Counted from the stretch's first letter, positions 43,801 through 53,345 are shown. The stretch: 64,000 nt of DNA from Metallyticus violacea (GCA_030762175.1 CM060830.1:51147501-51211500), one strand, 5' to 3'. The notes: a model not told the origin generated them from the letters alone. Program-made: numbers and translations.

Positions 43801-46800
43801 AAGATGTTCACCACAGATGTGAACAAAATGCCTGGAATTTTTCAGGCGTAAAAATCCTAAATATGGTTTCCTTCTGAAGGGAAGTAAAGCCACGGGTCCC
43901 ATGTCGTAGATTTATGGCACCATAAAGAATCTCAAGCCTGAAAGAAGCGGCCTCTGAGCAAAATTTATCAGCCATTTCATGCCCTGAATTGAATGGGATG
44001 CTGATGACCTTAGATGTTAAAAGAGTGTCCATAAATAAACCTAATCAACTAAACAAAAAAGGTAGGAGTAATAGTTTATAGGTTTTACCACTACATCTGC
44101 TATTATAATTTATTTAATATTATGTTACATAAGACATAATAAAGAGTAAGAATATGCTTGAAATTTTCCTTATTTTATTGAGGTCAAAGAATTGTTGGAT
44201 AAAGTTATTTGCTGCTGTCACTATTGATAGTTATAATAACTACCTTAGTGGTTTTGTGAAGTATTTAGAGCTTTAAAATGATGAATATTTAATGGCAAAG
44301 AAGAGAGAATATTTTGCAATATGTGAGTTCTGAGAGCAGAAATCCCAGCTTTACTTATTTAGGGTTAGGAACAATGTTTTATAACCTTAGGCAGGCAGAG
44401 TTACCTAAGCATAATAAAGACCTGAACCCTTTAAACTTTAGCTGTTCTCACTATGATGAACTCTTAGGATAATATCAGTTACTAAAAATATAAAGATGCC
44501 TATTGTGTAAAGGGCAAAGACCCCCTAACAAGTAGGGGGAGATTTTTTTCATAATGTGGTAGCTATTCCATGTCAGTTTCCATGTGCTATTTAAGATTTT
44601 CTGTCTGATTTGTTCTTTGATTGTGCTATTTCTCACTGCACAAGTTGTTTCTTGAGAAATTTCCATTTTTCCCTTCCTCTGTTACTCTTAACCAATCTGC
44701 ATGTTCCTTGAAGAGGTCTGTCCATTTTCTTCTGGGTCTACCTAGTGTCCTTTTTCCTATCTGGGAGCCCATATTGGAGATTTTGTTGATCTACCTATTG
44801 TCCTACATTCACAGTCAGCTTTCTTGGAGTCACAGTCCAAGCAAGGAATTTTTCTTACACTAAAGAGAAAGTGATTTTGTCATTATCATATTATATTCTA
44901 CAATGAAAATAAATATTTCTGAATGTAAATTTGATTGTTTCATCATTAGGTACTGACACAATAAACAGACAAGCTGTACTTTGTCATCGTGTACTAAGAA
45001 CATTGCAACATCTAGCACAGTTATCAAACATCTTAACAAGAGAAACATGGGAAGCACTACTGCTCTTCCTGCTGGCAATAAATGATACACTTCTTGCACC
45101 ACCCACAGTTAAAGGTTGGTAAGCACTGCTAAATAAATTTAAGTCAGCATTCTGCATTTAAGCTGTTTGCAAGCATATCTATACTAAAAATTAGGTGTAA
45201 AAGAGATTAACTATATATGTACTTTTAACATCAATAACAGAATAAAAATACAGTGTGAAAGAACTAATGATCTGTTTTTCATATGTTTGGGAAAGTCAAG
45301 CATTTTAGACTTTCTCTTAGAATTGTTCTAAAATCCTAAAACAATTGTTCATTAATGTGCCCTTAATCAGAATTTTATTCATAGGTATTTCTAAACTTAA
45401 TTTTTAAAAGCATGCCTGATGAAATCATTTAAATAAATTCACAGCAAATAGATGTTTTCAGTTCATAGAAGATTTTGATGATTGCTCTTTGATAATTTTT
45501 TCCACTATTATGTTAATTTTGAAACAGGAAATATAAAAATTAATGCTATTCAGGAAAGCAATATCTGCATTTAATGATGCAACCACTATGCTGTATTTTG
45601 AATTAATGTAATTTAAAGCATATTAGCATAATCTGATTTTATTACATTTTCTTGCGTGCAGATGATGTTGGCGATCAATTATGTGAGCGAGTACTTAGTG
45701 TGCTTTTTGAAGTATGGTTGCTGGCATGTGCACGCTGTTTCCCATCACCACCTCTTTGGAAAACCTTCAGAGAAACATGTATGAATTGGAGGCATCGCAT
45801 TGCTCTTATTGAACAGTGGAACAGAGTTAACTTAGCTCTTACAGCAAGGCTTCTTGAGTTTATGTATGGTCCAAATTTTCCAGAGCTTAAAATATGTAAG
45901 CATTTATTACTTCATTTCTTTAGCTATTTTTATATTTGCAAAATCTACTTTATCACATGAGGAAGAGAGTTATTCCAGATATAATTTTTATTTTTATAAT
46001 TGTAAGCTGATTAAATGTATTTGTTCATAGAGTTCTACCTGAGGACAAGTGTTTCATTTTCAACTTTCTTGGGTATAATTACTGTGGTAGCTTTCCATTT
46101 CCTTCTACAGTAAGCCTTTTGGGCTAAAAATTGTGCAGTGGAAATTACCAATTCTTTCATGTTGGCTTAACAGAAATCTTTCCAATCATTGTTGCGTGAA
46201 CAGTAAGGTCTGAAGTATCTAAGGTACTAAAATCCTGAATAAGCAATGTAGGTCAAAATAGAGCATTTTTGAGCCATGGTTTTTTTAAATGTGACTGAAA
46301 TTAGACAGTCATTTGGAGTGTTTACAGCAGGCTTTCGTGCAACAGTACAAAAATACAAAAGTACAATACAGTACACAGACAACATTTTGTATAAGTTCAT
46401 CAATGAGCCACCAGAGCACTCACTGTCACTTACACTGCCAATTTAGATTGATTTGTTAGTCGTTCATGGTTGATAATGTGAGCAAGGTCTCACAAAACAT
46501 GTCCCAGTTTTTTTTTAAAAAAAGTTTTAAGAGGGGAACATCAAGAGTGTTTTAATGTGTGGGCATGATTTTAAGTAGTTTTATTTTAATCTACCTAAGA
46601 GTACAAAATCTGTTGGTTCCAAGAAGGTTTTTTTAGGTTCAAAGTTTTTATTCCCCAATTATGTACAATTTGCACATTTGACTTCGTCAATTAATATTAA
46701 TGCATAATTACAAATTAATCATATACGTATGCTTATCTAACTCCCTAACTTCGTTTCCAAAAATTCCTCCACAGTAAAAATTGTGTGTTTATATTAGGTT

Positions 46801-49800
46801 TTTAACACTAATTTTTTAATTTTGTGCTTGAAGTGCTTTTAAATGATTTTGGTGTTTTATTATACAGGATTTCACCTCTATGTGATACATAATTGATACT
46901 TTTTGTAAGCCTATGATATTCCAATTATGTACAGCTTGCACATTTAGCTTCATCAATTAATATTAATACATAACTACAAATTAGTTGTACATATATACAT
47001 AGATCTAACTTCATGACTTAGTTTCCAAGGAATTCTCCACAGTATAAAAATTATGTTTTAACAATAGATTTTTAACACTTTTTTTTTCAATGTTGTGCTT
47101 AAAGTGCTTTTAAATGATTTTGGTATTTTATTATACAGAATTGCACCTTTATGTAACATGTAATTGATGCTTTTTGTAAGTCTGTGGTATTGTAAGTGAA
47201 TTAGCTCAGCTGATCTAGTATGATGCACATGATCTTGTTATTCCAAAGCTGCTTTATTACTGTCAAAAAAGAGGCAGTTTCTAATAAATATATGGACGGT
47301 AATGACTGAATATTTAATTTCTTAAAAATTGTTTACTGGGAGCATGAAATGGTAATTGCTGTATTATTCTTAATATTTTCTTTTGCCATTTAAAAACCAT
47401 AGATGATGAACTTGCTGCTTCCTAAAAGGGTACACCATAAGCTAATAAAGAATAAATATATATATACATACTATTCTCAAAATACCTTTAGTACAACTCT
47501 TACTTAACATGCACATTGCATAAGATATTTAGCTGACTATATAAGGTAAAAATGTACTCATTCCAAGATAAATCTGAGTCGATTACAACTCCCAAAAATG
47601 TTATACTATTTTAAAAGTGAAAAGAGCAACAGGTAATCAAAGTAGTACCTAAAGTAAACATCTCATATATAGGGGGAATGATACAAAAGAAGAAACTTTG
47701 TGGGATGAATTGATGCCAAGAGATGCTTCAAAGATTTTACAGTGGGAAGTCTTGGTGTGTATCTGACATTGCCACAGGACATGAAACTTGAAGCTACCAA
47801 TTTGATACTGAAACCAAGTGCCATTTAGGCCTTCCTAATAATGAGTCATCTGTGAAAATCAAAAGGACAAGAAGTAATAAAAGAAAATATTTACCATTTT
47901 CTTTACAACAAGTGGTCATTTAGTCAGCATTCACTGTTCAAAAAAAACAGAAAACAGTTCATCAAAGTGCACTCTGAAGCCAAACTTCCCACAGTGTTTA
48001 AAAAAAACCCTAAATGGCAGTCAAGAGTTGCCTAAGGGACTTTTTTTTTTTCCAATCCTTCTGCTTAACTACAACATAACACTGGCCTTATTAAAGAGCA
48101 CAGAGACAAAACTGTTAAAATATTCACCTTACAGTTCCAATCTGGCATGTGTTACTTTTTTCTCTCTTTGTTTTTATTTAATAGTGTATCATGCCTCTTT
48201 TAACTGCTTTGGCATCAGATGGCGGATGCTGATAATGCATAAGATGAAATGATAAATTCTGAAAGAAATGTTGTAAAAGATCTTAGTTTAGGATACATCC
48301 CTGGTATTTGCTATCGATGAGACTGAGGTAAATCTGGAAAAATCATCAGTCATGTAAGAGTGTCCTGGCAGTATAAAACCAAAGAGCTGTTCACAAGTTC
48401 ATACCAATATGATGGCAGTTATTTGACATGTTATACTTATTTCACTCTTTGTTGAGATTCATATATCATTGCCCAGCTTACCAAAAATAAGATTATAAAT
48501 TATGGAACTTTTTTTAAGGATTTTTGTACAATACAGTAGTTTTCCTTCAACACAAAGTAATTTTACTCCTCCACAAATTTCTGTCTTCAGCATCTTCTGA
48601 AGTTCCCTTCTGTCATACTGCTGACACCATACATCCATTGTTCTTTTGGTTGTCCTCTTCTCCTTCTGCCTTTAACATTCCATTCCAATTTCACCTATTC
48701 TTTCTTTCCTCATCCTTTTCAAATGTCCAGACCATTTTCTCTTCAATTCAATATTTTTTTTCCTCTAATTCTTAGATTTTTAATTTCTCTCTTCTTGATT
48801 TTCCTGCTACTCTTTACCAAATGTCTATTTCAATAGCCAGTAATTTATTTACATGTTTTCTGTCTAATACCCAAGAATCTTCTCCATATAACACAACGTT
48901 TTGGATCAGTGATTTATAAATTAGTCTTTTTGTTTTGTTTGAAATAGTCATACTCCAGAGCAATATGCCAACTATTGTCCTTCCTTTATTTATTCTTTTT
49001 TCAATTTCAGACGAAGTTCTTCAAATAGCTTTTAAAATGGATCCCAGATATTTAAATTTATTGACCATTTTAATTTCTTCTTTTTTAATCTTGAACTTTT
49101 TGTCACCCTCCATCTTCAAGCTTAAATATTTCATTTTCTTAAGATTATTATTTAAATCCCATTTTTCTATACTCTTCAACCAAATGTTGAATGTTAAATG
49201 AAGAAAGGATTTGGTGGAAATTGGCATTTATTTAGGTAAAGTGAGAGCAAAATGATTAAAAAAAATTAGTAAGCAAGGCAAAGAAGAAAATGTAGAGTAA
49301 GAGGGGTTAGATTGAAATAGTAGGAAGGACCCTATGACTTTGTAACCACGTGTTTGGGTATGTCGGGCCCCAGGAAATATAGCAACTTAGGGGTAGTGAA
49401 GTATAGTGAGATATAATTTGTTTAAATATATGGGTTATTAAAATTGTAGAAGCTTAGTGCCTTCTAGATTTGCCGAAGGTACTGATCCTATTTATTATAT
49501 TTTAATTGGCTTTTATGTTAATTTTGTTACAAACATTTTATTTGTAGATGTGTGAGAAATAAATTCGTACATTTGCCTAATGATTTTATTTTGCACTGTA
49601 TCTTCCTGATGCCACCACAGAACATAGAGTTGTGATCTGAATACACCTCAGTGCATTTTTATAGGTGTTGACAGTATTTGGGCAGACTTACGATCAACAA
49701 GGGTAGCACTGTTTGTCTTGTTTTCTTGGAAAGAGGGTATGACCATAGCAGAGATTAGTGACAGTGTATGGACACCATGTGCCATCACAGGAAAACATGT

Positions 49801-51295
49801 ACAGCTAGTTAGAAGACTGGATAAAAGGCCAAACATCAATAGAGAAGGGAACAATGTTGGTAGGACTGTGACAGTGACATCCCCAACCAACATCACACAA
49901 GTGAAGGGGATTATCCTGGAGGGCAGTATGCAGTGTGATGTTTAAAATGGATAAGGAAGGGATCTGCCCTAACTGTAGCACAAAGACAATAGAGCAAAGA
50001 TGTGTAGATATGTGCAGCAATCTCCTGCAATACCAGTAAACTTCATGTCCAAGCTTGTGACTGGTGAGGAACTTTGCTCCATTACCAAGAGCAAGTCAAT
50101 GCAGTGGAATTCCCTGCAAGGACATCATTTTACTGACTTCAAAATCTGGAAGCAGCTGTCCAGCAGTGGGTACCATGCATTCTCAAAATTTGGTTTCAGC
50201 AGAATCTGGAGAGATTGCCACACCTGTGACACATTGCATACATCTGAAGGGGGGAGTATATTGAGAAGGTGCACCTTTCTACCAACTTGTAAATCATGCA
50301 ATTGTGTGAGAAAAAAATAAAGAGCAAATTGATTTAATATGCTGCTCATAATAAATTTAGTTTTAAAATATTTTTAATAAAATGTACTGGAAAGATTTTT
50401 AAAAGTAAATTAGTGTTTTCTTTCCATATTAATTCAATTTGAAATCGAACACAGTAAAACACACCTCAATAATCTCTTTTGAGTCAAAATATTTAGAACA
50501 TTCTTTATGGTTTCACTTATTGGAGATTTACTCAGGACATGTTTCTTGGACACTCGTCTACATTCTCAGCTGTTAAACAACTGTTGGATCATTCATAGAA
50601 GTTGGGTTGGTAGGTGTCTGGGTTGATTCTGGTGATCTTTTGATAAACTTGAATAAAGAGCTGTCTGCTTCTGGGATGTTGAAATTTGTAAAGAGAAAGA
50701 GAGAGCAAAACTAAATGAATGTTGACATCCCAAACGCAGACAGCTCTTTATTCAAGTTTATCACAAGACTACCAGAGTCAACCCAGATACCTACCTACCC
50801 AACTTCTATGAATGGTCTAACAGTGGTTTAGCAGCTGAGGATGTGGGCGAATGTCCACGAAACATATTCCGAGTAAATCTCCAATAAGTAAAACCATAAA
50901 GAGTGATCTAAATATTTCAACTCATAATAAATTATTAGTATTATCTTCCTTACCTAGTTAAAATTAAGCCCTGTCTTATTTATTACTTTACAAAAATGTA
51001 ATATTTTTTTATAAACATGTTAAATGGTTTGCAGCGGAAGAGGATGCTCAGTTGATCCCAGCAGGAATGACCAATGATTGCATTGCTCAGAGCTGGTTTA
51101 GGTTCTTACATTGTTTGGGAAATCCAGCTAACTTGTGTCACCCTACAGTTATCTCACAGACACAAAAGTTCCTTCAGTTTGCCATCACAAGTGAAAATGT
51201 AGTTGATCCTTGTCAGCATCCCTGTCTAGCAGCTTTACCACTTATATTCCTCAAGGCCATTAAAGGAATTGCAGGACAGGTTGATGCATTTCTAG
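27216..51295 (+). CDS. RALGAPB: RALGAPB, Ral GTPase-activating protein subunit beta, first five coding exons
   Basis: Non-catalytic beta subunit of the heterodimeric RalGAP complex, which stimulates GTP hydrolysis on Ral GTPases. The model joins 27216-27440 (ATG at 27237), 35795-35996, 44950-45114, 45662-45895 and 51035-51295. This gives 1066 coding nt, about 355 residues, and all phases agree. Segments that match the family are MYSEWASL at the start, [13 protein letters not shown] (about 123-135), [20 protein letters not shown] then APPTVK (about 165-190), [20 protein letters not shown] (about 200-220) and [13 protein letters not shown] (about 285-297). Family members are about 1,500 residues, so most of the protein lies to the right. 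No further exon was recognised in 51296-64000. No stop or frameshift was seen. Confidence 0.93.
27962..28008. repeat. Alternating GT/GC tract followed by poly-T
   Basis: TGTGTGTGTGCATGCGTGCG then CGTGTGCGC, then about 16 T. The alternating purine-pyrimidine run could adopt Z-DNA. It lies in RALGAPB intron 1. Confidence 0.85.
28115..28382 (+). mobile_element. tRNA-derived SINE, family B
   Basis: A-box-like GATGGCCAAGATTG and B-box-like GAGGTCAATTCTCACC, then GGACTGTCCTCCGTGAC and CCTCAGTCCTTATAAATGGC. It ends near CAGCACTAAAAATGGG. The same order occurs at 17463, 35470 (minus) and 48195 (minus). Confidence 0.7.
28700..28945 (+). mobile_element. Highly diverged SINE related to family A
   Basis: CCCAAGATTCATAGGTTGAA aligns with the family A B-box region, followed by ATGGATTTTTCAGGACTAAA and a late GGACAAAATTATTGCCCATT. 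A poly-A run at 28858-28875 lies inside it. Much older than the other copies. Confidence 0.5.
28946..29699. other. RALGAPB intron 1, unannotated part
   Basis: AT-rich sequence with no recognised element. Confidence 0.6.
29700..30250 (-). mobile_element. Non-LTR retrotransposon 3' ORF fragment
   Basis: Minus strand: [17 protein letters not shown] and [15 protein letters not shown] near 29722-29860, matching the C-terminal end of Jockey-type ORF2 (G..LYN.LP......FK...K.fL.e..Y...E). Upstream text is frame-shifted. Confidence 0.6.
30251..31129. other. RALGAPB intron 1, unannotated part
   Basis: No element recognised; a 17-base poly-A near 30665 may be an old retroposon tail. Confidence 0.55.
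31130..31338. repeat. MITE-like inverted repeat with a PLE fragment in its loop
   Basis: Arms about 31130-31193 and 31268-31338 (ATTATACACATAAAGAA and its complement, then GACACTATA and AATTGATTAATT-type sequence), roughly 80% matched. The loop holds the PLE terminal fragment 31196-31262, a nested insertion. Confidence 0.6.
31196..31262. mobile_element. Penelope-like terminal fragment (AUGCAU family)
   Basis: Contains ACTTAGGTATTCATTTTTTT and ACACTAAACTCCATTTACTT, the terminal segment seen at 4195 and 13522. It has no hammerhead core. It sits in the loop of another inverted repeat (31130-31338). Confidence 0.65.
31435..31710 (-). CDS. Unidentified 91-residue open frame
   Basis: Charged, helix-prone sequence ([38 protein letters not shown]). 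I do not recognise a family. It lies between a MITE-like repeat and the start of the LINE at 31720 on the opposite strand. It may be a fragment of a transposon ORF or chance. Confidence 0.25.
   Translation of the reverse strand: MIRNIDLSEDDLIKKFIRQLLKEDSNKTTELEKIRMNANAFKTCMKYKKVSKVLVSKIQPNIITTLCVALNEPDSSCQQTVNTVLVIGNGL
31720..33140 (+). mobile_element. Jockey-type non-LTR retrotransposon, 5'-truncated, RT with one stop
   Basis: From 31790 to 32821 one frame reads [20 protein letters not shown] (RT block B), [12 protein letters not shown] (block C with catalytic DD), [15 protein letters not shown] (block D) and [14 protein letters not shown] (block E). It then continues through the RT C-terminal region to the end of the ORF. 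The only interruption is TAG at 32369-32371 in LIF-stop-GN, probably a former Trp codon. A 3' UTR follows to an ATAAATAAATAAAAATAAAC tail near 33119-33140. It lies in RALGAPB intron 1, sense. Confidence 0.85.
33744..34028 (+). mobile_element. tRNA-derived SINE, family A
   Basis: A box GGTGTAGTGGTAACC, B box TGCGTTCAATCCTGGCC, and the full body ending AAATAAACCAAACC. It sits in RALGAPB intron 1, sense to that gene. Confidence 0.85.
34029..35469. other. RALGAPB intron 1, right part
   Basis: TG microsatellite at 34840 and otherwise unassigned AT-rich sequence. Confidence 0.55.
34840..34872. repeat. (TG)n microsatellite, interrupted
   Basis: TGTGTGTATGTGTGTGAGTG and a further TGTGTGT run in RALGAPB intron 1. 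Confidence 0.85.
35470..35705 (-). mobile_element. tRNA-derived SINE, family B
   Basis: Minus strand: A box GGTGGCCAAGGTCATTA, B box GTATTTGATTCCTACC, AGGACTGTTTTTCATGAC and AGTCCTTATAAATGAC. The clearest copy of the family's promoter boxes. It lies 90 bp upstream of RALGAPB coding exon 2. Confidence 0.72.
35795..35996 (+). CDS. RALGAPB: RALGAPB coding exon 2
   Basis: 202 nt with acceptor TTTTAACAG and donor GTATGT. It encodes [31 protein letters not shown] and [13 protein letters not shown]. The preceding intron is 8.35 kb and holds LINE and SINE insertions. Confidence 0.94.
35997..38189. other. RALGAPB intron 2, left part
   Basis: No recognisable element. A plus-strand frame at 36771-37007 has no motif support. 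Confidence 0.6.
38190..38390. repeat. Dispersed repeat D, copy 2
   Basis: CATCACTCAAAG, AAAGTCTGCTAAGATTACTA and GGCCTAATTATTCTATTCC match the copy at 11100-11330 in the same orientation. Confidence 0.5.
38520..39440 (+). mobile_element. Mariner-like transposase remnant, near full length
   Basis: [17 protein letters not shown] at the N-terminus, then [20 protein letters not shown] and [16 protein letters not shown] (HTH). Frame-shifted text follows: [33 protein letters not shown] near 39075-39135, and [15 protein letters not shown] near 39260-39300 in place of YSPDLapsDf. The order is conserved, with several indels and stops. Confidence 0.75.
39441..40788. other. RALGAPB intron 2, between mariners
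   Basis: No element recognised before the GA microsatellite. Confidence 0.6.
40789..40852. repeat. (GA)n microsatellite
   Basis: About 32 uninterrupted GA units in RALGAPB intron 2; likely length-variable. Confidence 0.97.
41290..42410 (-). mobile_element. Mariner-like transposase remnant, near full length
   Basis: Minus strand: [12 protein letters not shown] and LTPNEIK near 42300-42350, [20 protein letters not shown] near 42050-42120 (HTH), [20 protein letters not shown] near 41960-42020, [13 protein letters not shown] near 41600-41640 (second acid), and [20 protein letters not shown] near 41505-41560 (third acid block, with S/Y changes). [16 protein letters not shown] text ends it near 41370. 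It is one of the best preserved here but has frameshifts. Confidence 0.82.
42480..43090 (+). mobile_element. Tc1/mariner-superfamily transposase remnant
   Basis: Plus strand, near 42830-43000: GAPAHH (after WFQQ), [15 protein letters not shown] text, and [19 protein letters not shown], matching the D(E/D) block FQQDGAPaH...SPDLTpxDfxLWGxiK. The upstream part is not aligned. The fold and order suggest another lineage than the neighbouring mariner. Confidence 0.65.
43214..43395. repeat. Foldback element with 66-bp arms
   Basis: Arms 43214-43279 and 43330-43395 share AAATTAACACTAATAATAAA and AGTAGATAAAGATAAAACAC with a few mismatches near the centre. TA-rich microsatellite tracts lie on both sides (43151-43167 and 43396-43420), as at 61936-62194. 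No coding potential; MITE-like. Confidence 0.7.
43396..43422. repeat. (TA)n microsatellite
   Basis: TATATA tract interrupted by TG, directly adjoining the right arm of the foldback at 43214-43395. Confidence 0.85.
43832..44062 (+). mobile_element. tRNA-derived SINE, family A, 5'-truncated
   Basis: Starts at GGAATTTTTCAGGCG in the body and lacks both promoter boxes. It ends AAATAAACCTAATC with a short A-rich tail. It lies in RALGAPB intron 2. Confidence 0.8.
44600..44840 (-). mobile_element. LINE ORF2 C-terminal fragment
   Basis: Minus strand, across frames: [24 protein letters not shown] text at about 44670-44760, the GRP(r/k)..W.d....h motif near the end of many LINE ORF2 proteins. Short and frame-shifted. 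It ends about 110 bp before RALGAPB coding exon 3. Confidence 0.5.
44950..45114 (+). CDS. RALGAPB: RALGAPB coding exon 3
   Basis: 165 nt with acceptor TCATTAG and donor GTTGGT. It encodes [20 protein letters not shown] and [20 protein letters not shown] better-looking donor GTAAGC four bases downstream would create a stop at the junction, so GTTGGT is preferred. Confidence 0.93.
45662..45895 (+). CDS. RALGAPB: RALGAPB coding exon 4
   Basis: 234 nt with acceptor GCGTGCAG and donor GTAAGC. It encodes [34 protein letters not shown] and [19 protein letters not shown], a highly conserved block. The intron before it is only 547 bp and no repeat was recognised in it. Confidence 0.95.
46640..47560 (-). 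mobile_element. Non-LTR retrotransposon 3' ORF fragment, tail duplicated
   Basis: Minus strand: LLAYGVPF near 47420-47440, WQKKILRII near 47380, and [18 protein letters not shown] near 47090-47150. The last segment occurs twice because of a 266-bp tandem duplication. Frameshifts break the reading frame. Confidence 0.65.
46655..47190. repeat. Tandem duplication, two units of about 266 bp
   Basis: CCAATTATGTACAATTTGCA at 46655 and CCAATTATGTACAGCTTGCA at 46921 start two units that stay collinear (AAGTGCTTTTAAATGATTTT, TATTATACAG) to about 47190, with roughly 15% divergence. Confidence 0.8.
48195..48430 (-). mobile_element. tRNA-derived SINE, family B, diverged
   Basis: Shares GATGAAATGATAAATT, TTAGTTTAGGATACATCC and AGTGTCCTGGCAG with the copy at 35470-35705. 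The promoter boxes are degraded. Confidence 0.6.
48500..49230 (-). mobile_element. Non-LTR retrotransposon fragment
   Basis: Minus strand: [12 protein letters not shown] near 49021-49060, then frame-shifted text with [33 protein letters not shown] near 48870-48920 and [13 protein letters not shown] near 48630-48680. The order matches the post-RT region of insect LINEs. Confidence 0.7.
49640..50330 (+). mobile_element. Probable transposase remnant, family uncertain
   Basis: [16 protein letters not shown] near 49724-49780 looks like an N-terminal HTH, and [11 protein letters not shown] near 50230-50264 resembles the C-terminal kCi.lkG.Yie of mariners. The middle is not recognisable. Confidence 0.35.
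50521..50585 (-). ncRNA. Hammerhead-like motif (ACAUGU family, left arm)
   Basis: Minus strand: CTGAGAA core (G8 changed to A), stem II, GAAA, palindrome ACAUGU, C17 (cleavage triplet GUC), stem I CAG/CTG and TTTA/TAAA. It keeps the stem III its partner lost, but has a damaged core. Confidence 0.6.
50822..50885 (+). ncRNA. Hammerhead-like motif (ACAUGU family, right arm)
   Basis: CTGAGGA core at 50834-50840, stem II GTGGG/TCCAC (five pairs including one G-U), GAAA, then ACATAT where the left arm has the palindrome ACATGT. Stem I is unusually clear: CAG paired with the following bases after the site, an internal loop, then TTTA with TAAA. The stem III change in this arm may weaken it. Confidence 0.68.
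51035..51295 (+). CDS. RALGAPB: RALGAPB coding exon 5 (last recognised)
   Basis: 261 nt with acceptor GTTTGCAG and donor GTAAGCAAC. It encodes [50 protein letters not shown] and QVDAFLG, matching the family up to the point where the human protein enters its low-complexity Ser/Pro linker. Confidence 0.94.
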
Positions 51296-52129
51296 GTAAG
51301 CAACTAAGTAACTAGGCAGTATGATTTTTATGTTTGTGTGAATAAGCAACTGTTAACAATGTTGAGATTGATTCATTAAATGCACTTGCATGATTATAAG
51401 TTAATATGGAGAATAAACACGTGTCTTACTAATTTTACACCCAGATATCATTTTGACTTAATTTAGCATAAATATTTAGTAGTTAACTTGTATTGTTTGT
51501 AGTCTTCATGATGTAGCCAAAGTATAAGCCTTTTTGCAATAGTTTAATATAGTTTTGAAGAAGAACAAAATAGAAGAGAGAGAAGAGTGAAAAGGTTTAT
51601 GTATGTATGTGTGCAGACTTTTTTTTTATGTGTTTATGTAATACAGTTTTCATTACAGTAAAGAAACAATATTGCAGCATTTTAATATACAGTGAAACCT
51701 CAATCCGTCTTTTCCGCAAGATAATTTTCCCAGATCATTCAATTTATGTAGTCCCAGATATAATTTCATTATAAAAATAAAAATAAAACCTGCATTGATT
51801 GTTCCTTGAAATATTGTTTTCTGCATCAATCAAATATATCTTTTGTTTTATATAACTTGTATTCTTGATTGATCATTTTTAATCACAAATCATTAATAAA
51901 TTGTAACAATTACATTCACTCTTTTAGGCATACATTGTTTTCTCATGTGTAAAGTGGCAAGGCATTGCTGAACAGAGTGCAAAAGATGTAGCACCATGTG
52001 TTTGCAATAGAGGGGAAGCATGAATAGAAATGAAGATGTTCTATACAGATAACAGACAGAGCTGCAACTAAACTCTCTCAGCAAGGAATCTCATTTTCAT
52101 TGTCCATTGTCCATTAGAAGCTTTTGGCA

Positions 52130-52380
52130 TGAAAAGAAGCTAAGTTTTATTGTTACCAAACTCATAGTGCACCCCATGAAGCAGTTCAGGACACTTGATA
52201 AAAAACATAAAGGTTATTTTAAACCATGGATATCTGATGGGGAGGATGCAACATCTCTTAATATTTTGGTATTTTAAAATGAATATAGTAGCATAAATCT
52301 GCATTCTCTGTAATTTTTCCAGGTGTTCTTGTTGGCTCAGGCCAACACTTATAATTGTAAACATCATTGCACAAAAGATT
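52130..52380 (-). mobile_element. LINE fragment (CR1/L2-like C-terminal region)
   Basis: Minus strand: HLEKLQRMQIYATIFILKYQ then RYPWFKITFMFFIKCPELL, matching the LQ..QN.AAR.I......WLPV..RI.FK pattern after the RT of CR1/L2-type LINEs. No RT in the window belongs to it. Confidence 0.55.
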
Positions 52381-52889
52381 TTTGAGTCACTTCAATCTTA
52401 GAACATCAGACAGTAAGCACATTGCCACAATTAACATTTTGCTTCAGCTGCAACAATGGGTGCAGGTTAGAGAAGGTTAGAGTTTAGACAAGGAAGAACA
52501 TCTTTAAAATATGAGGAACCAGAAATGCTGCAAAAATACCTTCTCATAAATTATGTATAACATAATCACAGATGAAAACTCGCTCATGTAAAAATCACAG
52601 TGAAGAGTGATCTGCAAGTGACTTACAGGGAGAAGAGTCTCTAAACATTCATTTGCTGTAGGCATCAGAAATGCTGCAAAAATACCTTCTTATGAGGAAA
52701 CATTGTTGTCAGATACTGCACAATCTTACAGAAGAACAAAAGGCAGCAAGAGTGTAATGGTGCTGGGAAATGGTTTGTCATTTCAGAAATTGCAGTTTCA
52801 TAGCTGGATTTACAATACAACCTAGAGTCAAAGACATAGCTTCCCAAATGGTGACCCAGCAAAGGTTAAGCAATGTTGAAGTTTCAGCT

Positions 52890-53345
52890 GGAAGATGGTT
52901 GCAAATTTAATCTCAAAAAATGGCCATATTGCAACAATTCCATTCCAGGAACAAAAAACAAGTATTATAACAAGTTTGCCTCACCAGAGTCTTCAGAATA
53001 CTAAGGTTATGAGGATTGTTGCTTCTGTGCACACCACTTTGAAAACAATGGAATTCCTGCAGCAATCAGGAGGAGTGGCACTGGTGAACTACCCCTGTAG
53101 AGTCCACTTGTGTCCTGTGACTCTTATCTTGTTTCAAACTATCAAGGAAACAATTGAGGGGCCATCAGAAAGAAGCTGCTGTGGAGGTCGGTGCCAACTC
53201 ATAGCTGCTTCCATGATTGGTTCTGAAGGATGCAACTTTGTTTTCAGTGTGGAGAAGACTAATTTGAAAATTAATAGGCAGCGTGGTGAATTATGGCATT
53301 CTGCTAGTGAATTTCCAAAAATTAAATGGCTACACTCATAGATAA
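52890..53345 (+). mobile_element. Mariner-like transposase remnant with 148-codon open frame
   Basis: SVHTTLKTMEFLQQSGGVAL then VNYPCRVHLCPVTLILFQTI resembles the HDNAsvHTt.kT.eFL...gv.l..yPpYSPDLsPcDf.lF block of mariner transposases. Near 53210-53270 an alternative frame gives a WFRRMQLCFQCGED-type C-terminus. Two small indels explain the frame changes. It is not a RALGAPB exon. Confidence 0.6.

Larger units (their letters stand above)
50481..50923. mobile_element. Penelope-like foldback, ACAUGU family
   Basis: Long inverted arms, about 50481-50687 and 50716-50923, joined by a short GA-rich centre. The right arm in the outward direction resembles a PLE ORF C-terminus (CAGACAGCTCTTTATTCAAG, CCAGAGTCAACCC), then a hammerhead-like core, then AGTAAATCTCCAATAAGT. 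The left arm is the mirror image with about 10% differences, so the arms have diverged. Confidence 0.8.

Noticed and set aside
43718..43829. Short inverted repeat TTTTGTTCACATCTGT as a PLE terminus
   Set aside because: 16-bp arms only, with no ribozyme core or family box.
45119..45124. GTAAGC as the donor of RALGAPB exon 3
   Set aside because: It matches the donor consensus better, but joining it to exon 4 creates a stop codon.
52895..53341. 148-codon open frame as a RALGAPB exon
   Set aside because: Its translation matches mariner transposase blocks, not RALGAPB, and no phase-compatible splice sites were found.
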